Shown piece after piece: positions 33,790-44,032 of a stretch of 64,000 bases of DNA. Under the pieces are notes generated by a model. The model did not search any database and had not been told where the DNA came from. It was given only the letters and a program-made list of their open reading frames with translations. This stretch comes from Bacilli bacterium (GTDB lineage Bacteria > Bacillota_I > Bacilli_A > RF39 > UBA660), in NCBI GenBank assembly GCA_017436345.1, contig JAFSDH010000005.1:62001-126000 (forward strand). Direction: 5' to 3'. Numbering within the stretch: the first letter of the stretch is position 1; each line of letters opens with the position of its first letter. Position numbers and translations under genes: made by a program.

Positions 33790-34567
33790 GTTTATATATA
33801 TCCTTTATAATATCTCTAACATCTTTATGATATGATAACTTCACTTTCTTGTTTTTAGCTAAATAAGTAACTTTTGTTATATATGGCATAGGTATCACTT
33901 TATCCTTCATTAATTCTGTAGAAGTAAAAATCTTATCACAATTTCCACTTTTATATATATTATTCTTATCTAATAATATAACTTCATCTGTAAACTCATA
34001 TAAAATATTAGTATCATTGCTAGTAACAATTACTATTTTATTTTCTTCTTTTAAATTTTTTATTATCATCATAATCTTCTTTTTACTATTACGATCAAGT
34101 CCTTGAAAAACATCTTTAAAAATAACAATATCAGGACTATATAATAAATTGATTACTATTGATAATAAATATTTTTCACTATTTGATAACGAATTAATAG
34201 GTCTAGTTAGAATAGATAAATCCAAACCAACTAAATTAAATAATTCTTTTTCTTTTTTTTCTAAATCACAATCATATTTTCTAAAATCTAAATTAAACTT
34301 TATTTCTTCTTCTACTTTAGTTGTAAAAAAGAAAGGTTTAGAATCTATAAGAGCAATTTTAGTTGGATTTTTCCTATAAAACTTCTTATCAATTATTTCT
34401 TCATCAATACGAATATCTCCATCATAATCATTATTATCACCGCAAATTATATCAACAATATATTTAGAATTATCACCATATATTCCAACAATCTTCTTAC
34501 TAACAAAAGAATACGAAATATTATTTAATAAATCTAAATACTTAACACTATCTAAAACTAATTCCAT
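33782..34567 (-). CDS. Degenerate ECF-type ABC ATPase (EcfA2 position)
   Basis: The 261-residue protein has the overall ABC ATPase layout, but the Walker A loop reads GIYGDNSKYIVD and lacks the GK(S/T) core. The signature reads NSLSNSEKYLLSIV in place of LSGGQ, and Walker B ends in KDVFQGLD in place of DEP. ATP hydrolysis by this subunit is doubtful. It overlaps its neighbours on both sides (10 and 8 bp). By position it is EcfA2. Confidence 0.6.
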   Translation of the reverse strand: MELVLDSVKYLDLLNNISYSFVSKKIVGIYGDNSKYIVDIICGDNNDYDGDIRIDEEIIDKKFYRKNPTKIALIDSKPFFFTTKVEEEIKFNLDFRKYDCDLEKKEKELFNLVGLDLSILTRPINSLSNSEKYLLSIVINLLYSPDIVIFKDVFQGLDRNSKKKIMMIIKNLKEENKIVIVTSNDTNILYEFTDEVILLDKNNIYKSGNCDKIFTSTELMKDKVIPMPYITKVTYLAKNKKVKLSYHKDVRDIIKDIYKHV

Positions 34568-35364
34568 AACTCATCAACCATTTCCTCTGGATTTAATATT
34601 ACTTTATCAAGCAAATCATAAAACTGAAGCTTTAAAGACATATCCATCATTACAGGAATATCTATTCCTAATTTAACTAAACTATTGTCATGTTTTAATA
34701 TATCTTCCAATTTACCACTATATTTTATTTTACCATTATCAATAACCAAAATTGCATCACTATATATCGCATCACTTAAAGACGATGTTGTAGATATAAC
34801 AATTAACTTTAACTCTCTGATAAGACGTTTTAAAATAAGTAAAATTCTTTCTTTATCTTCATCATTAAGCCCAACCAAAATATCATCAACAAATAACACC
34901 TTTGGTTTATGAATAATAGCTGTTGCAATAAGAACCTTTATTTTTTCAATATTAGATAATTCCCATACCTCTTTATCTAATAAATCATCTAAAAATAATA
35001 ACTTTGTTACTTCATTTAAGGCTTCTCTCATCTTCTTTTTACTAAAGTTTAAATTCCCTAAAGGAAATAATATCTCATCAATTACTTTATTAAATAAAAA
35101 CTGATTTTGATCTAGACTAAAAACAACACCAATATTTCTAGAATACTTTTTAATATTTTTCTTATTTAAAACAATATCATCAATCATTACACTTTCTTCT
35201 ATTGGCATTATACCAGATAAGCATTTTATTAATGTTGTTTTACCACAATTATTTGAACCAACAATCGTTACCAAAGAAGGTATTTTTACTTTAAAAGTAA
35301 TATTCTTTAATATTTCATTACTATTATAAGAATAATTTAATTTATCAATTGAAATCATACTCAT
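34558..35364 (-). CDS. Diverged ECF-type ABC ATPase (EcfA1 position)
   Basis: About 268 residues. Walker A VGSNNCGKTTLIKCLSG is intact and Walker B is VLFVDDILVGLN, but the signature is WELSNIEKIKVLIA, not LSGGQ. Such a pair, one subunit with a working P-loop and one without, suggests an asymmetric or relic ECF module. Start chosen at ATG 35364 with SD AGGGTGG; the GTG at 35373 is inside it. First gene of the four-gene operon ending in truA. Confidence 0.65.
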   Translation of the reverse strand: MSMISIDKLNYSYNSNEILKNITFKVKIPSLVTIVGSNNCGKTTLIKCLSGIMPIEESVMIDDIVLNKKNIKKYSRNIGVVFSLDQNQFLFNKVIDEILFPLGNLNFSKKKMREALNEVTKLLFLDDLLDKEVWELSNIEKIKVLIATAIIHKPKVLFVDDILVGLNDEDKERILLILKRLIRELKLIVISTTSSLSDAIYSDAILVIDNGKIKYSGKLEDILKHDNSLVKLGIDIPVMMDMSLKLQFYDLLDKVILNPEEMVDELWN

Positions 35365-35381
35365 ATATACCACCCTTTAAT

Positions 35382-35406
35382 AAAAAAAGGAAAACTATTT
35401 TTCCCT
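35382..35406 (-). terminator. Intrinsic terminator of the SDR gene
   Basis: GGGAAAAATAGTTTTCC hairpin followed by T7. Confidence 0.6.
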
Positions 35407-36162
35407 TCTACTTTTTAATTTTTTCTTTTGTATTTTATATACAATCTTAGCTAACATTTTAGTAGATACAAATCTAGAAAAGAAAATCGATAACTTCATT
35501 TTTAAACCAGGAATAATTATTAACTTTTTCTTAAACATCTGCTTCAATGCATATTCACTAACATATTTACTACTCAATGGTTTTATAGAAAATACAACAT
35601 TTGCTGTTTTATTAAAATTAGTATCAACAGGTCCTGGACATAAACAAGATACTACTACCTTAGACTTATCACGTCTAAGTTCCTCATATATCGATGTAGT
35701 AAGCCTTAAAACATAAGCTTTAGTACTGTAATATGTAGCCATTAATGGACCAGGTTCAAAAGCTGCTGATGAAGCAACATTTAATATATAACCACTATCT
35801 CTTTTCTTCATATCTTTTAAAAATAATTTTGTTAAAATATGTACTGCTTTAATATTAGTATTAATCATTTCAATCTCAGTATTTAAATCAATTTCATCAA
35901 ATTTTCCACACATACCAAAACCAGCATTATTGATTAATACATCTATATTTTCATTTTTACATAAAACATACACTTCTTTTAATTTACTCTCAATAGACAA
36001 ATCAGCTACTATTATTTTTACATTAGTCGAAATATCTTTTTGCATTTCTTGAAGCTTAGCTTTATTTCTCGCCACTAATATCAAATCATAACCTAAACTC
36101 CCTAAATAGTAAGCCATATCATAGCCTATTCCAGATGATGCACCTGTAATTAACGCTTTCAT
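35395..36162 (-). CDS. Short-chain dehydrogenase/reductase
   Basis: About 255 residues of the classical SDR family (DltE/YqjQ-like): cofactor loop TGASSGIGYDMA, NNAGFGM, catalytic Ser in NVASSA and the Y-x-x-x-K pair in YYSTKAYV. A basic C-terminal extension (KLKSRREK) is present. I place the start at ATG 36162 with SD GGAG; the upstream ATG at 36213 adds 17 residues without an SD and overlaps a terminator. The substrate is unknown. Confidence 0.85.
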   Translation of the reverse strand: MKALITGASSGIGYDMAYYLGSLGYDLILVARNKAKLQEMQKDISTNVKIIVADLSIESKLKEVYVLCKNENIDVLINNAGFGMCGKFDEIDLNTEIEMINTNIKAVHILTKLFLKDMKKRDSGYILNVASSAAFEPGPLMATYYSTKAYVLRLTTSIYEELRRDKSKVVVSCLCPGPVDTNFNKTANVVFSIKPLSSKYVSEYALKQMFKKKLIIIPGLKMKLSIFFSRFVSTKMLAKIVYKIQKKKLKSRREK

Positions 36163-36191
36163 ATAACCATCTCCAATTTCATTATAGCATA

Positions 36192-36215
36192 GAAAAAATG
36201 CTATTTCTAGCATTT
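36192..36215 (-). terminator. Intrinsic terminator of the gene 36214-37449
   Basis: AATGCTA-GAAA-TAGCATT stem with a GNRA-type loop and T6. Confidence 0.8.
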
Positions 36216-37449
36216 AAAAAGCAAATATAAGATTAATAGTAGATAATAATTCTGACAAAGTTTCCCTATCATTTGCCGGTATATTATCAATAACAATACT
36301 ATTAGTAGTATCTACATTAGGAATTTGTTTATCTAATGTTATTTCATTAGTAGAATCTATTTTATAATCTAATTCTGACAACTTAATATCAATTAAGAAA
36401 TTAACAATAAACTTATTATCATTTTTCTTAGTTATAGAATAAGAAATATTTCCTAAAGAAGATCCTTCATAATCAGTAAAATCTATCTCAATAGAATTAT
36501 CAGTATATTTTCCTTTACCATATCCAATACCATCTAAAAATAAATCGATTTTTTTATCATAAACTTTTAAATAAGAAATATCTTCTTCAAGCGTAGTATA
36601 TCTAACTTCAAAATAATCATCCATTGTTATAATACCTAACCTATCATTTCCATGAAATCCATCTTCTATTTCATTCATAATTGGTTTATTTTTATAAAAA
36701 TAAATAGAATATGTAACAATACCTTGATTAAACTTAATATCATAATTATCAATATAATTAGTTAACTCTTCTTTCGTTGAAACGTCTATTAAAGACATAT
36801 ATAAATATGATAATCTTTCATCTTTAAGAATATCTTTATGAAAATTATTCATCATATTTTTAAATTCATCATCAGTTAAAATAAGCATAATTTTTCTAGT
36901 ATCATATCTTTTAGAATTAATTGTTATTTCAACATCATTTGCTTTAAATTCATCTGATTTCAAATTACTAATTAATAAAGATAATAAATCATAATAATCA
37001 TTTGTTTTAAAACTACTAACATTATCATAATTAGTATAATAATATTTAGAATCATCTATTCTATAATATAATCTTGAATCTTTGTTTAACAATTCAAGTC
37101 CATAATTAACATTATTTGTATTAATATCTAAATCATAATAATTAGATTTATCATTTAAATATATATCTCCTTTAAAATTAATATTAGTATCTAATTCTGA
37201 TGTTTTAACTTTAAATGAAGAATCTGTCTTATTATAATAATTTGAATTAATATAAGGCATATAATCATCTATAAAAGATAAATCTTCTAAATAAGAATAT
37301 GTTTTATCTAAACCTTTAAAAAATAAATATTTAGATGTATGTGTATATAAATAAAAACCTATCCCACCAATAATTAAACATATTATTAAAATTAATACTA
37401 TTACTGGACCTTTTTTTAATTTTCTACGTCTTCTTCTTTTCTTAGCCAT
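36214..37449 (-). CDS. Membrane-anchored hypothetical protein
   Basis: About 411 residues: a strongly basic N-terminus (KKRRRRRKLKK), one membrane helix (~17-38) and a large extracytoplasmic region rich in Asp, Asn, Tyr and Ser with many predicted beta strands. No catalytic motif was recognised. The start at ATG 37449 follows SD AGGTG by six bases. It lies after rplQ but is separated from it by a terminator. Probably a surface-exposed domain of unknown function, conserved in this lineage if the gene order is. Confidence 0.6.
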   Translation of the reverse strand: MAKKRRRRRKLKKGPVIVLILIICLIIGGIGFYLYTHTSKYLFFKGLDKTYSYLEDLSFIDDYMPYINSNYYNKTDSSFKVKTSELDTNINFKGDIYLNDKSNYYDLDINTNNVNYGLELLNKDSRLYYRIDDSKYYYTNYDNVSSFKTNDYYDLLSLLISNLKSDEFKANDVEITINSKRYDTRKIMLILTDDEFKNMMNNFHKDILKDERLSYLYMSLIDVSTKEELTNYIDNYDIKFNQGIVTYSIYFYKNKPIMNEIEDGFHGNDRLGIITMDDYFEVRYTTLEEDISYLKVYDKKIDLFLDGIGYGKGKYTDNSIEIDFTDYEGSSLGNISYSITKKNDNKFIVNFLIDIKLSELDYKIDSTNEITLDKQIPNVDTTNSIVIDNIPANDRETLSELLSTINLIFAF

Positions 37450-37478
37450 ATTCTTCACCTACTATTAAATTATAACAC

Positions 37479-37506
37479 AAAAAAAGAAGTATAAATACTT
37501 CTTTAA
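37479..37506 (-). terminator. Intrinsic terminator at the end of the ribosomal super-operon
   Basis: AAGAAGTA-TTTA-TACTTCTT hairpin followed by T6, right after rplQ. Confidence 0.8.
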
Positions 37507-37508
37507 TT

Positions 37509-37856
37509 TTATTCTTCAACTAATTCTAAAATTACCATTAACGCGTCATCTCCACGTCTTTCTGATAATTTAATAATTCTAGTATAACCACCATTTCTAG
37601 TAGCATACTTAGGAGCTAATTCTTCAAATACTTTTTTAACTGCAGTATTGTCGTTTTGAAGGAAAGCTAATGCTTTTCTTCTAGCAACTAAACTACCATC
37701 TTTACCATAAGTAATCATTTTATCAACGAACTTACGAACTTCTTTAGCTCTAGTTTCAGTAGTTTGAACTTTACCATTCATGATAACATCTTTAGTAATG
37801 TTAGCAAGCATGCTTCTTCTGTGTTTATTATCAACACCTAATTTTCTATATGCCAT
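37509..37856 (-). CDS. rplQ: 50S ribosomal protein L17
   Basis: 115 residues, with [20 protein letters not shown] and the [15 protein letters not shown] helix typical of L17. It lies at the exit of the peptide tunnel. Last gene of the alpha operon, 15 bp after rpoA. Confidence 0.96.
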   Translation of the reverse strand: MAYRKLGVDNKHRRSMLANITKDVIMNGKVQTTETRAKEVRKFVDKMITYGKDGSLVARRKALAFLQNDNTAVKKVFEELAPKYATRNGGYTRIIKLSERRGDDALMVILELVEE

Positions 37857-37871
37857 TGTTTTCCCTCCTCA

Positions 37872-38822
37872 CTAGTCTTCATCACGTAATACTAGTCCAA
37901 GATCTCTAACTTTGTCTAATACTTCTTTTAGAGACTTTTTACCTAAATTACGAATCTTCATCATATCGTTTTCACTCTTGTTAACTAAATCTTGTAGAGT
38001 ATGAATTCCAGCTCTCTTTAAACAATTATAAGCACGAACTGAGAAATCTAAATCTTCGATTGTAGTTTCTAATGCTTTTACTTTAGGATCTTCTGTTTTT
38101 TCAATCATCATTCCTGTCATATCAGCAATATTACTTAAATTAGTTAAAATATTGAAATGTTCAATTAAAATTCTAGATGCAAGAGCAATAGCTTCTTCAG
38201 GTCTAATAGACCCATTAGTCCAAACTTGTAAAACTAATTTGTCATAACTTTCATCTTGACCTACACGAGCACTTTCGATTTCATAAGATACTCTTTCAAT
38301 TGGTGAAAATAATGAATCAACAGGTATTACACCAACTTTTCTAATATCTAATAATCTCTTATTTTCTTCACTTCTTACATATCCACGACCATTAGAAACA
38401 GTCATTTCCATAACTAAACTTCCACCTTTAGCAACATGTGCTATTACTAAATCTGGATTTAATATTTCGATATCACTATCATGATCAATGTCACCAGCAG
38501 TAACTTCTTTTTCTTCTGTTACATTAATTCTAATAGTTTTCATTTCATTAGAATGATTTTTAACAACTACTTTCTTTAAATTTAAAATAATAGTTGTAAC
38601 ATCTTCAATAACACCTTCAATTGTTTGGAACTCATGTAATGCACCTTCAATTTTTACACTACTAATAGCAGCTCCTGGTAATGAAGATAACATAACACGT
38701 CTTAAAGCATTACCTAAAGTTGTTCCGAACCCTCTTTCAAGTGGTTCAATTTCAAACTTACCATAGAAATTATTTTCTACATAGTCAGTTATTTTATAAT
38801 TTGGTTTTTCAAATTCAATCAT
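37872..38822 (-). CDS. rpoA: RNA polymerase alpha subunit
   Basis: 316 residues. The N-terminal dimerisation domain has [21 protein letters not shown], and the C-terminal domain (~240-316), with [13 protein letters not shown] and [14 protein letters not shown], binds UP elements and activators. Standard alpha operon position between rpsK and rplQ. rpsD is not in the cluster, as usual in Bacillota. Confidence 0.97.
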   Translation of the reverse strand: MIEFEKPNYKITDYVENNFYGKFEIEPLERGFGTTLGNALRRVMLSSLPGAAISSVKIEGALHEFQTIEGVIEDVTTIILNLKKVVVKNHSNEMKTIRINVTEEKEVTAGDIDHDSDIEILNPDLVIAHVAKGGSLVMEMTVSNGRGYVRSEENKRLLDIRKVGVIPVDSLFSPIERVSYEIESARVGQDESYDKLVLQVWTNGSIRPEEAIALASRILIEHFNILTNLSNIADMTGMMIEKTEDPKVKALETTIEDLDFSVRAYNCLKRAGIHTLQDLVNKSENDMMKIRNLGKKSLKEVLDKVRDLGLVLRDED

Positions 38823-38843
38823 GAAACTACCTCCCTTTATTTA

Positions 38844-39227
38844 TTAACCACGTGGACGTTTTGGTGGACGGCATCCATTATGTGGAATTGGTGTCACATC
38901 ATTAATAGCAGTAACTTCTAATCCTGCAGTTTGAAGTGATCTAATAGCTGTTTCACGTCCTGGTCCTAGACCTTTAACAAAAACTTCAACTTTTCTCATT
39001 CCGATATCAAAAGCAGCTTTACCAGCAGCTTCTGCAGCCATACCAGCCGCAAAAGGAGTTGATTTTTTGCTTCCTTTAAAACCTATTGCACCACTACTTG
39101 CCCAAGCAATTGCATTACCTTCTTTATCAGTAATAGTAGTGATTGTATTATTAAATGTTGCATGAATGTGTGCTACACCTTCAGGTACATTCTTTTTAAC
39201 TTTTCTTTTTCTAGTTTTATAAGCCAT
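38844..39227 (-). CDS. rpsK: 30S ribosomal protein S11
   Basis: 127 residues with [26 protein letters not shown] and the C-terminal [13 protein letters not shown] typical of S11. SD GGAGGT lies upstream. Confidence 0.97.
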   Translation of the reverse strand: MAYKTRKRKVKKNVPEGVAHIHATFNNTITTITDKEGNAIAWASSGAIGFKGSKKSTPFAAGMAAEAAGKAAFDIGMRKVEVFVKGLGPGRETAIRSLQTAGLEVTAINDVTPIPHNGCRPPKRPRG

Positions 39228-39269
39228 AACTTTGACCTCCTTTTTAACTATTATATATTTTAATATTTA

Positions 39270-39635
39270 TTATTTCTTCTTATTAGCAACAGTTTTACCT
39301 TTACCCTTACGAGTACGAGCATTACTTCTAGTAGATTGCCCTCTTACAGGTAAACCTCTTTTATGACGAATTCCTTGGTAACAGTTGATTTCCATTTTAG
39401 TTTTGATGTTCATATTAACATCTCTTCTTAAATCACCTTCAACTACATAGTTAGAAATTTCATCACGGATTTTATCTAATTCTTCATTTGATAAATCTTT
39501 TACTTTTCTTGTTGCATCTATTTTTACTGCTTCTAATACTTTTTTAGCAGTAGTATTTCCAATACCATAAATATAAGTTAGTGATACTCCTACTTGTTTA
39601 TCATTAGGTATATCTACACCTTTAATACGAGCCAT
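39270..39635 (-). CDS. rpsM: 30S ribosomal protein S13
   Basis: 121 residues with [29 protein letters not shown] and the [20 protein letters not shown] tail that contacts tRNA. Confidence 0.97.
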   Translation of the reverse strand: MARIKGVDIPNDKQVGVSLTYIYGIGNTTAKKVLEAVKIDATRKVKDLSNEELDKIRDEISNYVVEGDLRRDVNMNIKTKMEINCYQGIRHKRGLPVRGQSTRSNARTRKGKGKTVANKKK

Positions 39636-39653
39636 AAATCACACTTCCTTTCA

Positions 39654-39767
39654 TTAACCTTGTACTTGTTTGTGTTTTGGATTTTCACAAATAATTTTAA
39701 TTTTTCCACCACGCTTAATAACTTTACATTTAGCGCAGATTGGTTTAACTGATGATCTTACTTTCAT
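39654..39767 (-). CDS. rpmJ: 50S ribosomal protein L36
   Basis: A 37-codon gene, easily missed by length filters. It begins [15 protein letters not shown] and ends in a HKQVQG tail. The zinc-ribbon ligands C-x2-C...C...H are present, so this is the C+ (zinc-binding) form. It lies between infA and rpsM in the usual order, with SD GGAGGG before ATG 39767. Confidence 0.95.
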   Translation of the reverse strand: MKVRSSVKPICAKCKVIKRGGKIKIICENPKHKQVQG

Positions 39768-39781
39768 ATTTTTCCCTCCTA

Positions 39782-39997
39782 TTATTTCCTATAGGTTATT
39801 CGCCCACGTGTTAAATCATAAGGCGATAGTTCCAACATTACGGTATCCCCCGGTAAGATGCGAATGTAGTTCATTCGGATTTTACCAGAAACGTGGGCTT
39901 CCACAATGTGACCATTCTCAAGTTCAACTTTAAACTTACCACCAGGTAAGATTTCAAGAACTTTACCTTCTATTTCAATTGTATCATCTTTTGCCAT
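39782..39997 (-). CDS. infA: Translation initiation factor IF-1
   Basis: 71 residues, one OB fold: [20 protein letters not shown], then [17 protein letters not shown] and [12 protein letters not shown] 39997 gives the normal IF-1 N-terminus; the in-frame GTG at 40009 would add four residues and touch map. It blocks the A site during initiation. Confidence 0.96.
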   Translation of the reverse strand: MAKDDTIEIEGKVLEILPGGKFKVELENGHIVEAHVSGKIRMNYIRILPGDTVMLELSPYDLTRGRITYRK

Positions 39998-40005
39998 ATT
40001 CTCTC

Positions 40006-40752
40006 TCACTCTCCCGTTAAGATTTCACACCCATCATTACGAATAACAACAGTGTGCTCAAAATGACCAGATAAACTACCATCGTCTGTTTTTATTGTCC
40101 AGTCGTCATCTAGCATATATATTTCAGGACTTCCTAAGGTAAGCATCGGCTCAATTGCGATTACCATACCTTCTTTTAATATTGGTCCCGTACCAGCTTT
40201 TCCATAATTTGGAACATTAGGTTCTTCATGTAGGTGACTACCGACACCGTGACCAGTTAATTCTTTAATAACACCTAAGTGATACTTCTTTGCATATTCT
40301 TCAACTGCATGTGATATATCACCAACTCGATTACCAGCTTTTGCCATTTTTAATCCCTCATATAATGCTTGTTCTGTATGTTCCATAATGTATTTTGCAT
40401 CACTTGAAATTTCACCAACAGCATAGCTCCAAGCCGAGTCACCATGATAACCTTTATAACATGCACAAATATCTAATGTTACTATATCACCATTTTTAAG
40501 TTTTCTTCTTCCAGCAATTCCATGAACAACTTCATCATTTATGCTAATGCATATATTAGCTGGATAACCTTGATAACCTTTACAAGAAGGAGTAGCACCT
40601 TTACTTTTTATAAACTCAGCTGCTAAATCATCAATCTCTTTAGTACTAATTCCTTCTTTTAAGAAAGGTTTCAAATATTGGTGAGTTTCATACACAATTC
40701 GACCAGCAATTCTAAGTAATTCAATTTCTCTTTCACTTCTAATACTAATCAA
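40006..40752 (-). CDS. map: Methionine aminopeptidase type I
   Basis: About 248 residues. The five metal ligands are visible: the Asp in TLDICA, the Asp in YHGDSAW, the His in TGHGVGS, the Glu in AIEPM and the Glu in HFEHT. It removes the initiator Met from new proteins. I choose TTG 40752 (MISIRSERE) as start, because SD AGGTGA lies five bases upstream and the alternative GTG at 40761 lies inside that SD. It overlaps the end of adk by 8 bp. Confidence 0.93.
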   Translation of the reverse strand: MISIRSEREIELLRIAGRIVYETHQYLKPFLKEGISTKEIDDLAAEFIKSKGATPSCKGYQGYPANICISINDEVVHGIAGRRKLKNGDIVTLDICACYKGYHGDSAWSYAVGEISSDAKYIMEHTEQALYEGLKMAKAGNRVGDISHAVEEYAKKYHLGVIKELTGHGVGSHLHEEPNVPNYGKAGTGPILKEGMVIAIEPMLTLGSPEIYMLDDDWTIKTDDGSLSGHFEHTVVIRNDGCEILTGE

Positions 40753-41413
40753 TCTTATCACCTAGTTTTTTTAAAATTTCTTCAACTGATTTTAAGGTTT
40801 CATCCATATCAGATGAATCAACTTCGTATAAATTTCCTTTTTCTTTATAATAATCAATTATTGGAGCAGTAACTTTGAAATAAGTATCAACTCTCGTTCT
40901 CATAGCTTCTTCATTATCATCATCTCTTTGATATAATGTTCCACCACACTTATTACAAATACCTTCTTTTAATGGTTTTAATTGTTCACTATAAATATTA
41001 TAAATAGCTCCACAATCTTTACACATTCTTCTTCCAATAATACGATTGATAAGTAGACTTTCAGGAATAGTCATATTAATTACTATACCTAAATCTTTAT
41101 TTAATTTTTCTAATATTTTGCTATAACCTTCAGCTTGTTCTATATTTCTAGGAAAGCCATCAAGAATATAACCATTTGCACATTCAGGTTGACTTATCTT
41201 ATACTCAATAGCTTCAAAAATAATGTCATTTGAAACGAAAATACCGTTATCAATAAGATTCTTTATTTTCATTCCAAGTTCATCCCCAACAGCAGATCTT
41301 TCTCTTAATAAATCACCTGTTGAAATATGTTCATAACCATATTTTTCTTTTAAAGCTTTTGCCAAAGTACCTTTACCAGCACCTTGAACAGCTAACAAAA
41401 TTAAATTCTTCAT
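40745..41413 (-). CDS. adk: Adenylate kinase
   Basis: 222 residues. P-loop GAGKGTLAKAL, substrate part DGFPRNIEQAE and a long LID with four cysteines (CKDC...CNKC), meaning the zinc-bound form common in Gram-positive bacteria. It interconverts ATP+AMP and 2 ADP. Typical place between secY and map. (The first two letters of the P-loop read Q-G in VQGAGKGT.). Confidence 0.96.
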   Translation of the reverse strand: MKNLILLAVQGAGKGTLAKALKEKYGYEHISTGDLLRERSAVGDELGMKIKNLIDNGIFVSNDIIFEAIEYKISQPECANGYILDGFPRNIEQAEGYSKILEKLNKDLGIVINMTIPESLLINRIIGRRMCKDCGAIYNIYSEQLKPLKEGICNKCGGTLYQRDDDNEEAMRTRVDTYFKVTAPIIDYYKEKGNLYEVDSSDMDETLKSVEEILKKLGDKID

Positions 41414-41415
41414 AT

Positions 41416-42675
41416 TTATCTTCTACTATATCCTTTTTTATAATTTCTTGATACTAAACTACCTTCAAGTTGTTTATAAGTTTCAAGAGCAACACCAACT
41501 ACAATTAATAAACTTGTACCTGCTATTGCAGAAGCACCTTCTAAACCACCTATTAAACTGAAGATTATTGGTAATGCTGCAATACCAGCAATAAATAAAC
41601 CTCCAACTAAAGTAAGTCTAGCTAATACTTTACTAATATATTCCTCAGTAGCCTTACCAGGTCTAATTCCTGGAATAAATCCACCATTTTCATTTAAATT
41701 TTTAGCTAATTCTTCAGGCTTAATTTGAATAAATGTATAAATATAAGCAAAGAAATATATTAATAACATATAAATAACAAATCCTACTGGTTTTGTATAA
41801 GTTAAATAGTTATTAACAAAGTTAACAAATCCTTCATTATTAACAAATTGCGCAATTGTTGCTGGTATTGCAAGTAAACTAGATGCAAAAATTACTGGAA
41901 TAACTCCTGCTGAGTTAATTTTAATTGGCATATAAGAACGATTTCCAGACATAATAGTACTTTTATTAGCATATTGAATTTGAATCTTTCTTTCTGCTTC
42001 TTGTACAAAAATAACTCCTACAATAATTAATACATATACTAGTATAAATCCAATAAACATTAGAATACCTTGCCATAAATCATATGTGCTACCTAAAATT
42101 AAACTTTGATAAGCAGATATGAATGCAGCAGGTAATTCAACAAGAATACCAGCCATGATTAATAATGATACACCATTACCAATACCCTTTTGAGTAACTT
42201 GATCTCCTAACCATAAAAGGAAAGAAGTACCAGCTGTTAATATTAAAGCTACATATAAACGATCAAAAGCTGTTGCTGACTCCATCATCATAAATGAATA
42301 AGCAAAACCTTGAATAAACGCAAATATAATACCCATATATCTTGTTATTTTATTAATTTTTTGACGACCACTTGGTCCTTGTTTCTTTAATTCACTAAAA
42401 TATGGAACAATATCCATTTGTAACAATTGCGTAATAATTGATGCACTAATGTATGGCATAACACCTAGAGCAAATATTGAGAAATTTCTAAGTGCTCCAC
42501 CACTCATCGCATTAACTATTTCTAAAAAACCTAAATTTCCAGTATAATCTGTTGTACCTGGTACCCTAACATTAACACCAACTACAAAGATTAATAATAC
42601 TAATAAAGTAAATCCAATACGTTGTCTTAAATCTTTATTAGTTGGAGATGTTAGTTGTTTCAATGTACGAAACAT
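41416..42675 (-). CDS. secY: Preprotein translocase subunit SecY
   Basis: 419 residues, ten membrane helices. Landmarks: LGVMPYISASIITQLLQ, GQKINKITRY-like cytosolic loop and IRPGKATEEYISKVL near the C-terminal ribosome-binding loop. It forms the channel for exported and membrane proteins, including the SipW-type substrates at the start of the window. Confidence 0.96.
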   Translation of the reverse strand: MFRTLKQLTSPTNKDLRQRIGFTLLVLLIFVVGVNVRVPGTTDYTGNLGFLEIVNAMSGGALRNFSIFALGVMPYISASIITQLLQMDIVPYFSELKKQGPSGRQKINKITRYMGIIFAFIQGFAYSFMMMESATAFDRLYVALILTAGTSFLLWLGDQVTQKGIGNGVSLLIMAGILVELPAAFISAYQSLILGSTYDLWQGILMFIGFILVYVLIIVGVIFVQEAERKIQIQYANKSTIMSGNRSYMPIKINSAGVIPVIFASSLLAIPATIAQFVNNEGFVNFVNNYLTYTKPVGFVIYMLLIYFFAYIYTFIQIKPEELAKNLNENGGFIPGIRPGKATEEYISKVLARLTLVGGLFIAGIAALPIIFSLIGGLEGASAIAGTSLLIVVGVALETYKQLEGSLVSRNYKKGYSRR

Positions 42676-42676
42676 A

Positions 42677-43120
42677 CTAGATCACCTCAAATTTACTTCC
42701 TGCTTTATTAATTTTATCCATAGCTTCTTTAGAAAATTTATTAGCTTGAATAGTTAATTTCTTTTCTAAAGTACCATTACCTAAAACTTTAACTCCATCA
42801 AGTTGTTTTTTTAGTAACCCAGTTTCTTTTAATAAAGCTGGAGTTACAACTGTACCATCTTCGAATACATTTAAATCGCTAACATTAATAACTGCATAAG
42901 TAGTTTTGAATTTAGCATTTGTAAATCCTCTCTTAGGTAAACGTCTATATAATGGAATTTGTCCACCTTCGAAGTTTGCTCTAACTCCTCCACCACTTCT
43001 TGAGTTTTGTCCTTTTTGTCCTCTACCACTTGTTTTTCCGTTTCCAGAACCTCTACCAATACCTTTTCTTTTTGCTCTATGAGTAGCACCGATATTTTTT
43101 TCTAATTCATGTAATTTCAT
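42677..43120 (-). CDS. rplO: 50S ribosomal protein L15
   Basis: 147 residues with the glycine/arginine-rich start ([21 protein letters not shown]) and [17 protein letters not shown]. Its ATG overlaps the rpsE stop by one base (TAATG), leaving no room for rpmD. Confidence 0.96.
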   Translation of the reverse strand: MKLHELEKNIGATHRAKRKGIGRGSGNGKTSGRGQKGQNSRSGGGVRANFEGGQIPLYRRLPKRGFTNAKFKTTYAVINVSDLNVFEDGTVVTPALLKETGLLKKQLDGVKVLGNGTLEKKLTIQANKFSKEAMDKINKAGSKFEVI

Positions 43121-43629
43121 TATCCTAAAATCTCCTCTACTGTTTTTCCTCTTAATTCAGCAACATGTTCTGGTGTCTTTAATTGTCTTAAAGCATTTAA
43201 TGTTGCATTAGCCATATTGTTTTTAGTTCTTGATCCAAGTGATTTTGATAAAATGTCGTGAATTCCTGCAAGTTCTAATACTGCACGAACAGCACCACCA
43301 GCAATTACTCCAGTACCAGCTGATGCAGGTTTAAGTACTACTTTAGCAGCACCTGCTTCACCAATTAAATCATGAGCAATTGTTCTATTATCTGTTAGAG
43401 GTATTCTAACAATGTTTTTGTTAGCAGCTTGAATAGCTTTTTTGATTGCATCAGGTACTTCGTTAGCTTTACCAATACCTAATCCAACTTGACCTTTTCT
43501 ATCCCCAACAACAACTGTAGCAGAAAATCTTCTTTGTCTACCACCTTTGTTAACTTTAACTACACTTTTGATTTCAATTACTTGTTCTTCAAAAGTTTTA
43601 ACTTTTGGGTCATTATTTCTTTTTTGCAT
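43120..43629 (-). CDS. rpsE: 30S ribosomal protein S5
   Basis: 169 residues with [32 protein letters not shown] and [13 protein letters not shown]. It helps decoding fidelity. Confidence 0.97.
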   Translation of the reverse strand: MQKRNNDPKVKTFEEQVIEIKSVVKVNKGGRQRRFSATVVVGDRKGQVGLGIGKANEVPDAIKKAIQAANKNIVRIPLTDNRTIAHDLIGEAGAAKVVLKPASAGTGVIAGGAVRAVLELAGIHDILSKSLGSRTKNNMANATLNALRQLKTPEHVAELRGKTVEEILG

Positions 43630-43643
43630 AAATTACCCTCCTT

Positions 43644-44006
43644 TTAGAATTCTAATCCATTTTCACGTGCTGCTTCAGCTAAAGCTTTAACACGTCCATG
43701 ATAAAGATATCCACCTCTATCAAATACTACATTTTTAATGTTTGCTTTAAGAGCTTTTTCAGCAATGCTAGCTCCTACTTTAGTAGCTGCTTCAACATTA
43801 CTTCCATTAGCTAATTTCAAATCTTTATCAAGTGATGATGCGCATACTAAAGTTACACCATTTTCATCATCAATAATTTGTGCAAAAATGTTTGAATTTG
43901 ATCTAAACACGTTTAATCTAGGAACTGCTGGTGTTCCATGGATACTTTTTCTTACTCTTTCGTGTCTAGCTTTACGCATAACATTCTTTGATTCTTTCTT
44001 AATCAT
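43644..44006 (-). CDS. rplR: 50S ribosomal protein L18
   Basis: 120 residues with [33 protein letters not shown] and [21 protein letters not shown]. It binds 5S rRNA. Confidence 0.96.
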   Translation of the reverse strand: MIKKESKNVMRKARHERVRKSIHGTPAVPRLNVFRSNSNIFAQIIDDENGVTLVCASSLDKDLKLANGSNVEAATKVGASIAEKALKANIKNVVFDRGGYLYHGRVKALAEAARENGLEF

Positions 44007-44032
44007 AAGTAACTTCTCCTTATCTTATATTA

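Noticed and set aside
39670-39933. Plus-strand ORF opposite rpmJ and infA
   Set aside because: Antisense shadow of two certain genes, with no SD. The same holds for the ORFs at 43738-44178, 44253-44591 and 48178-48396.
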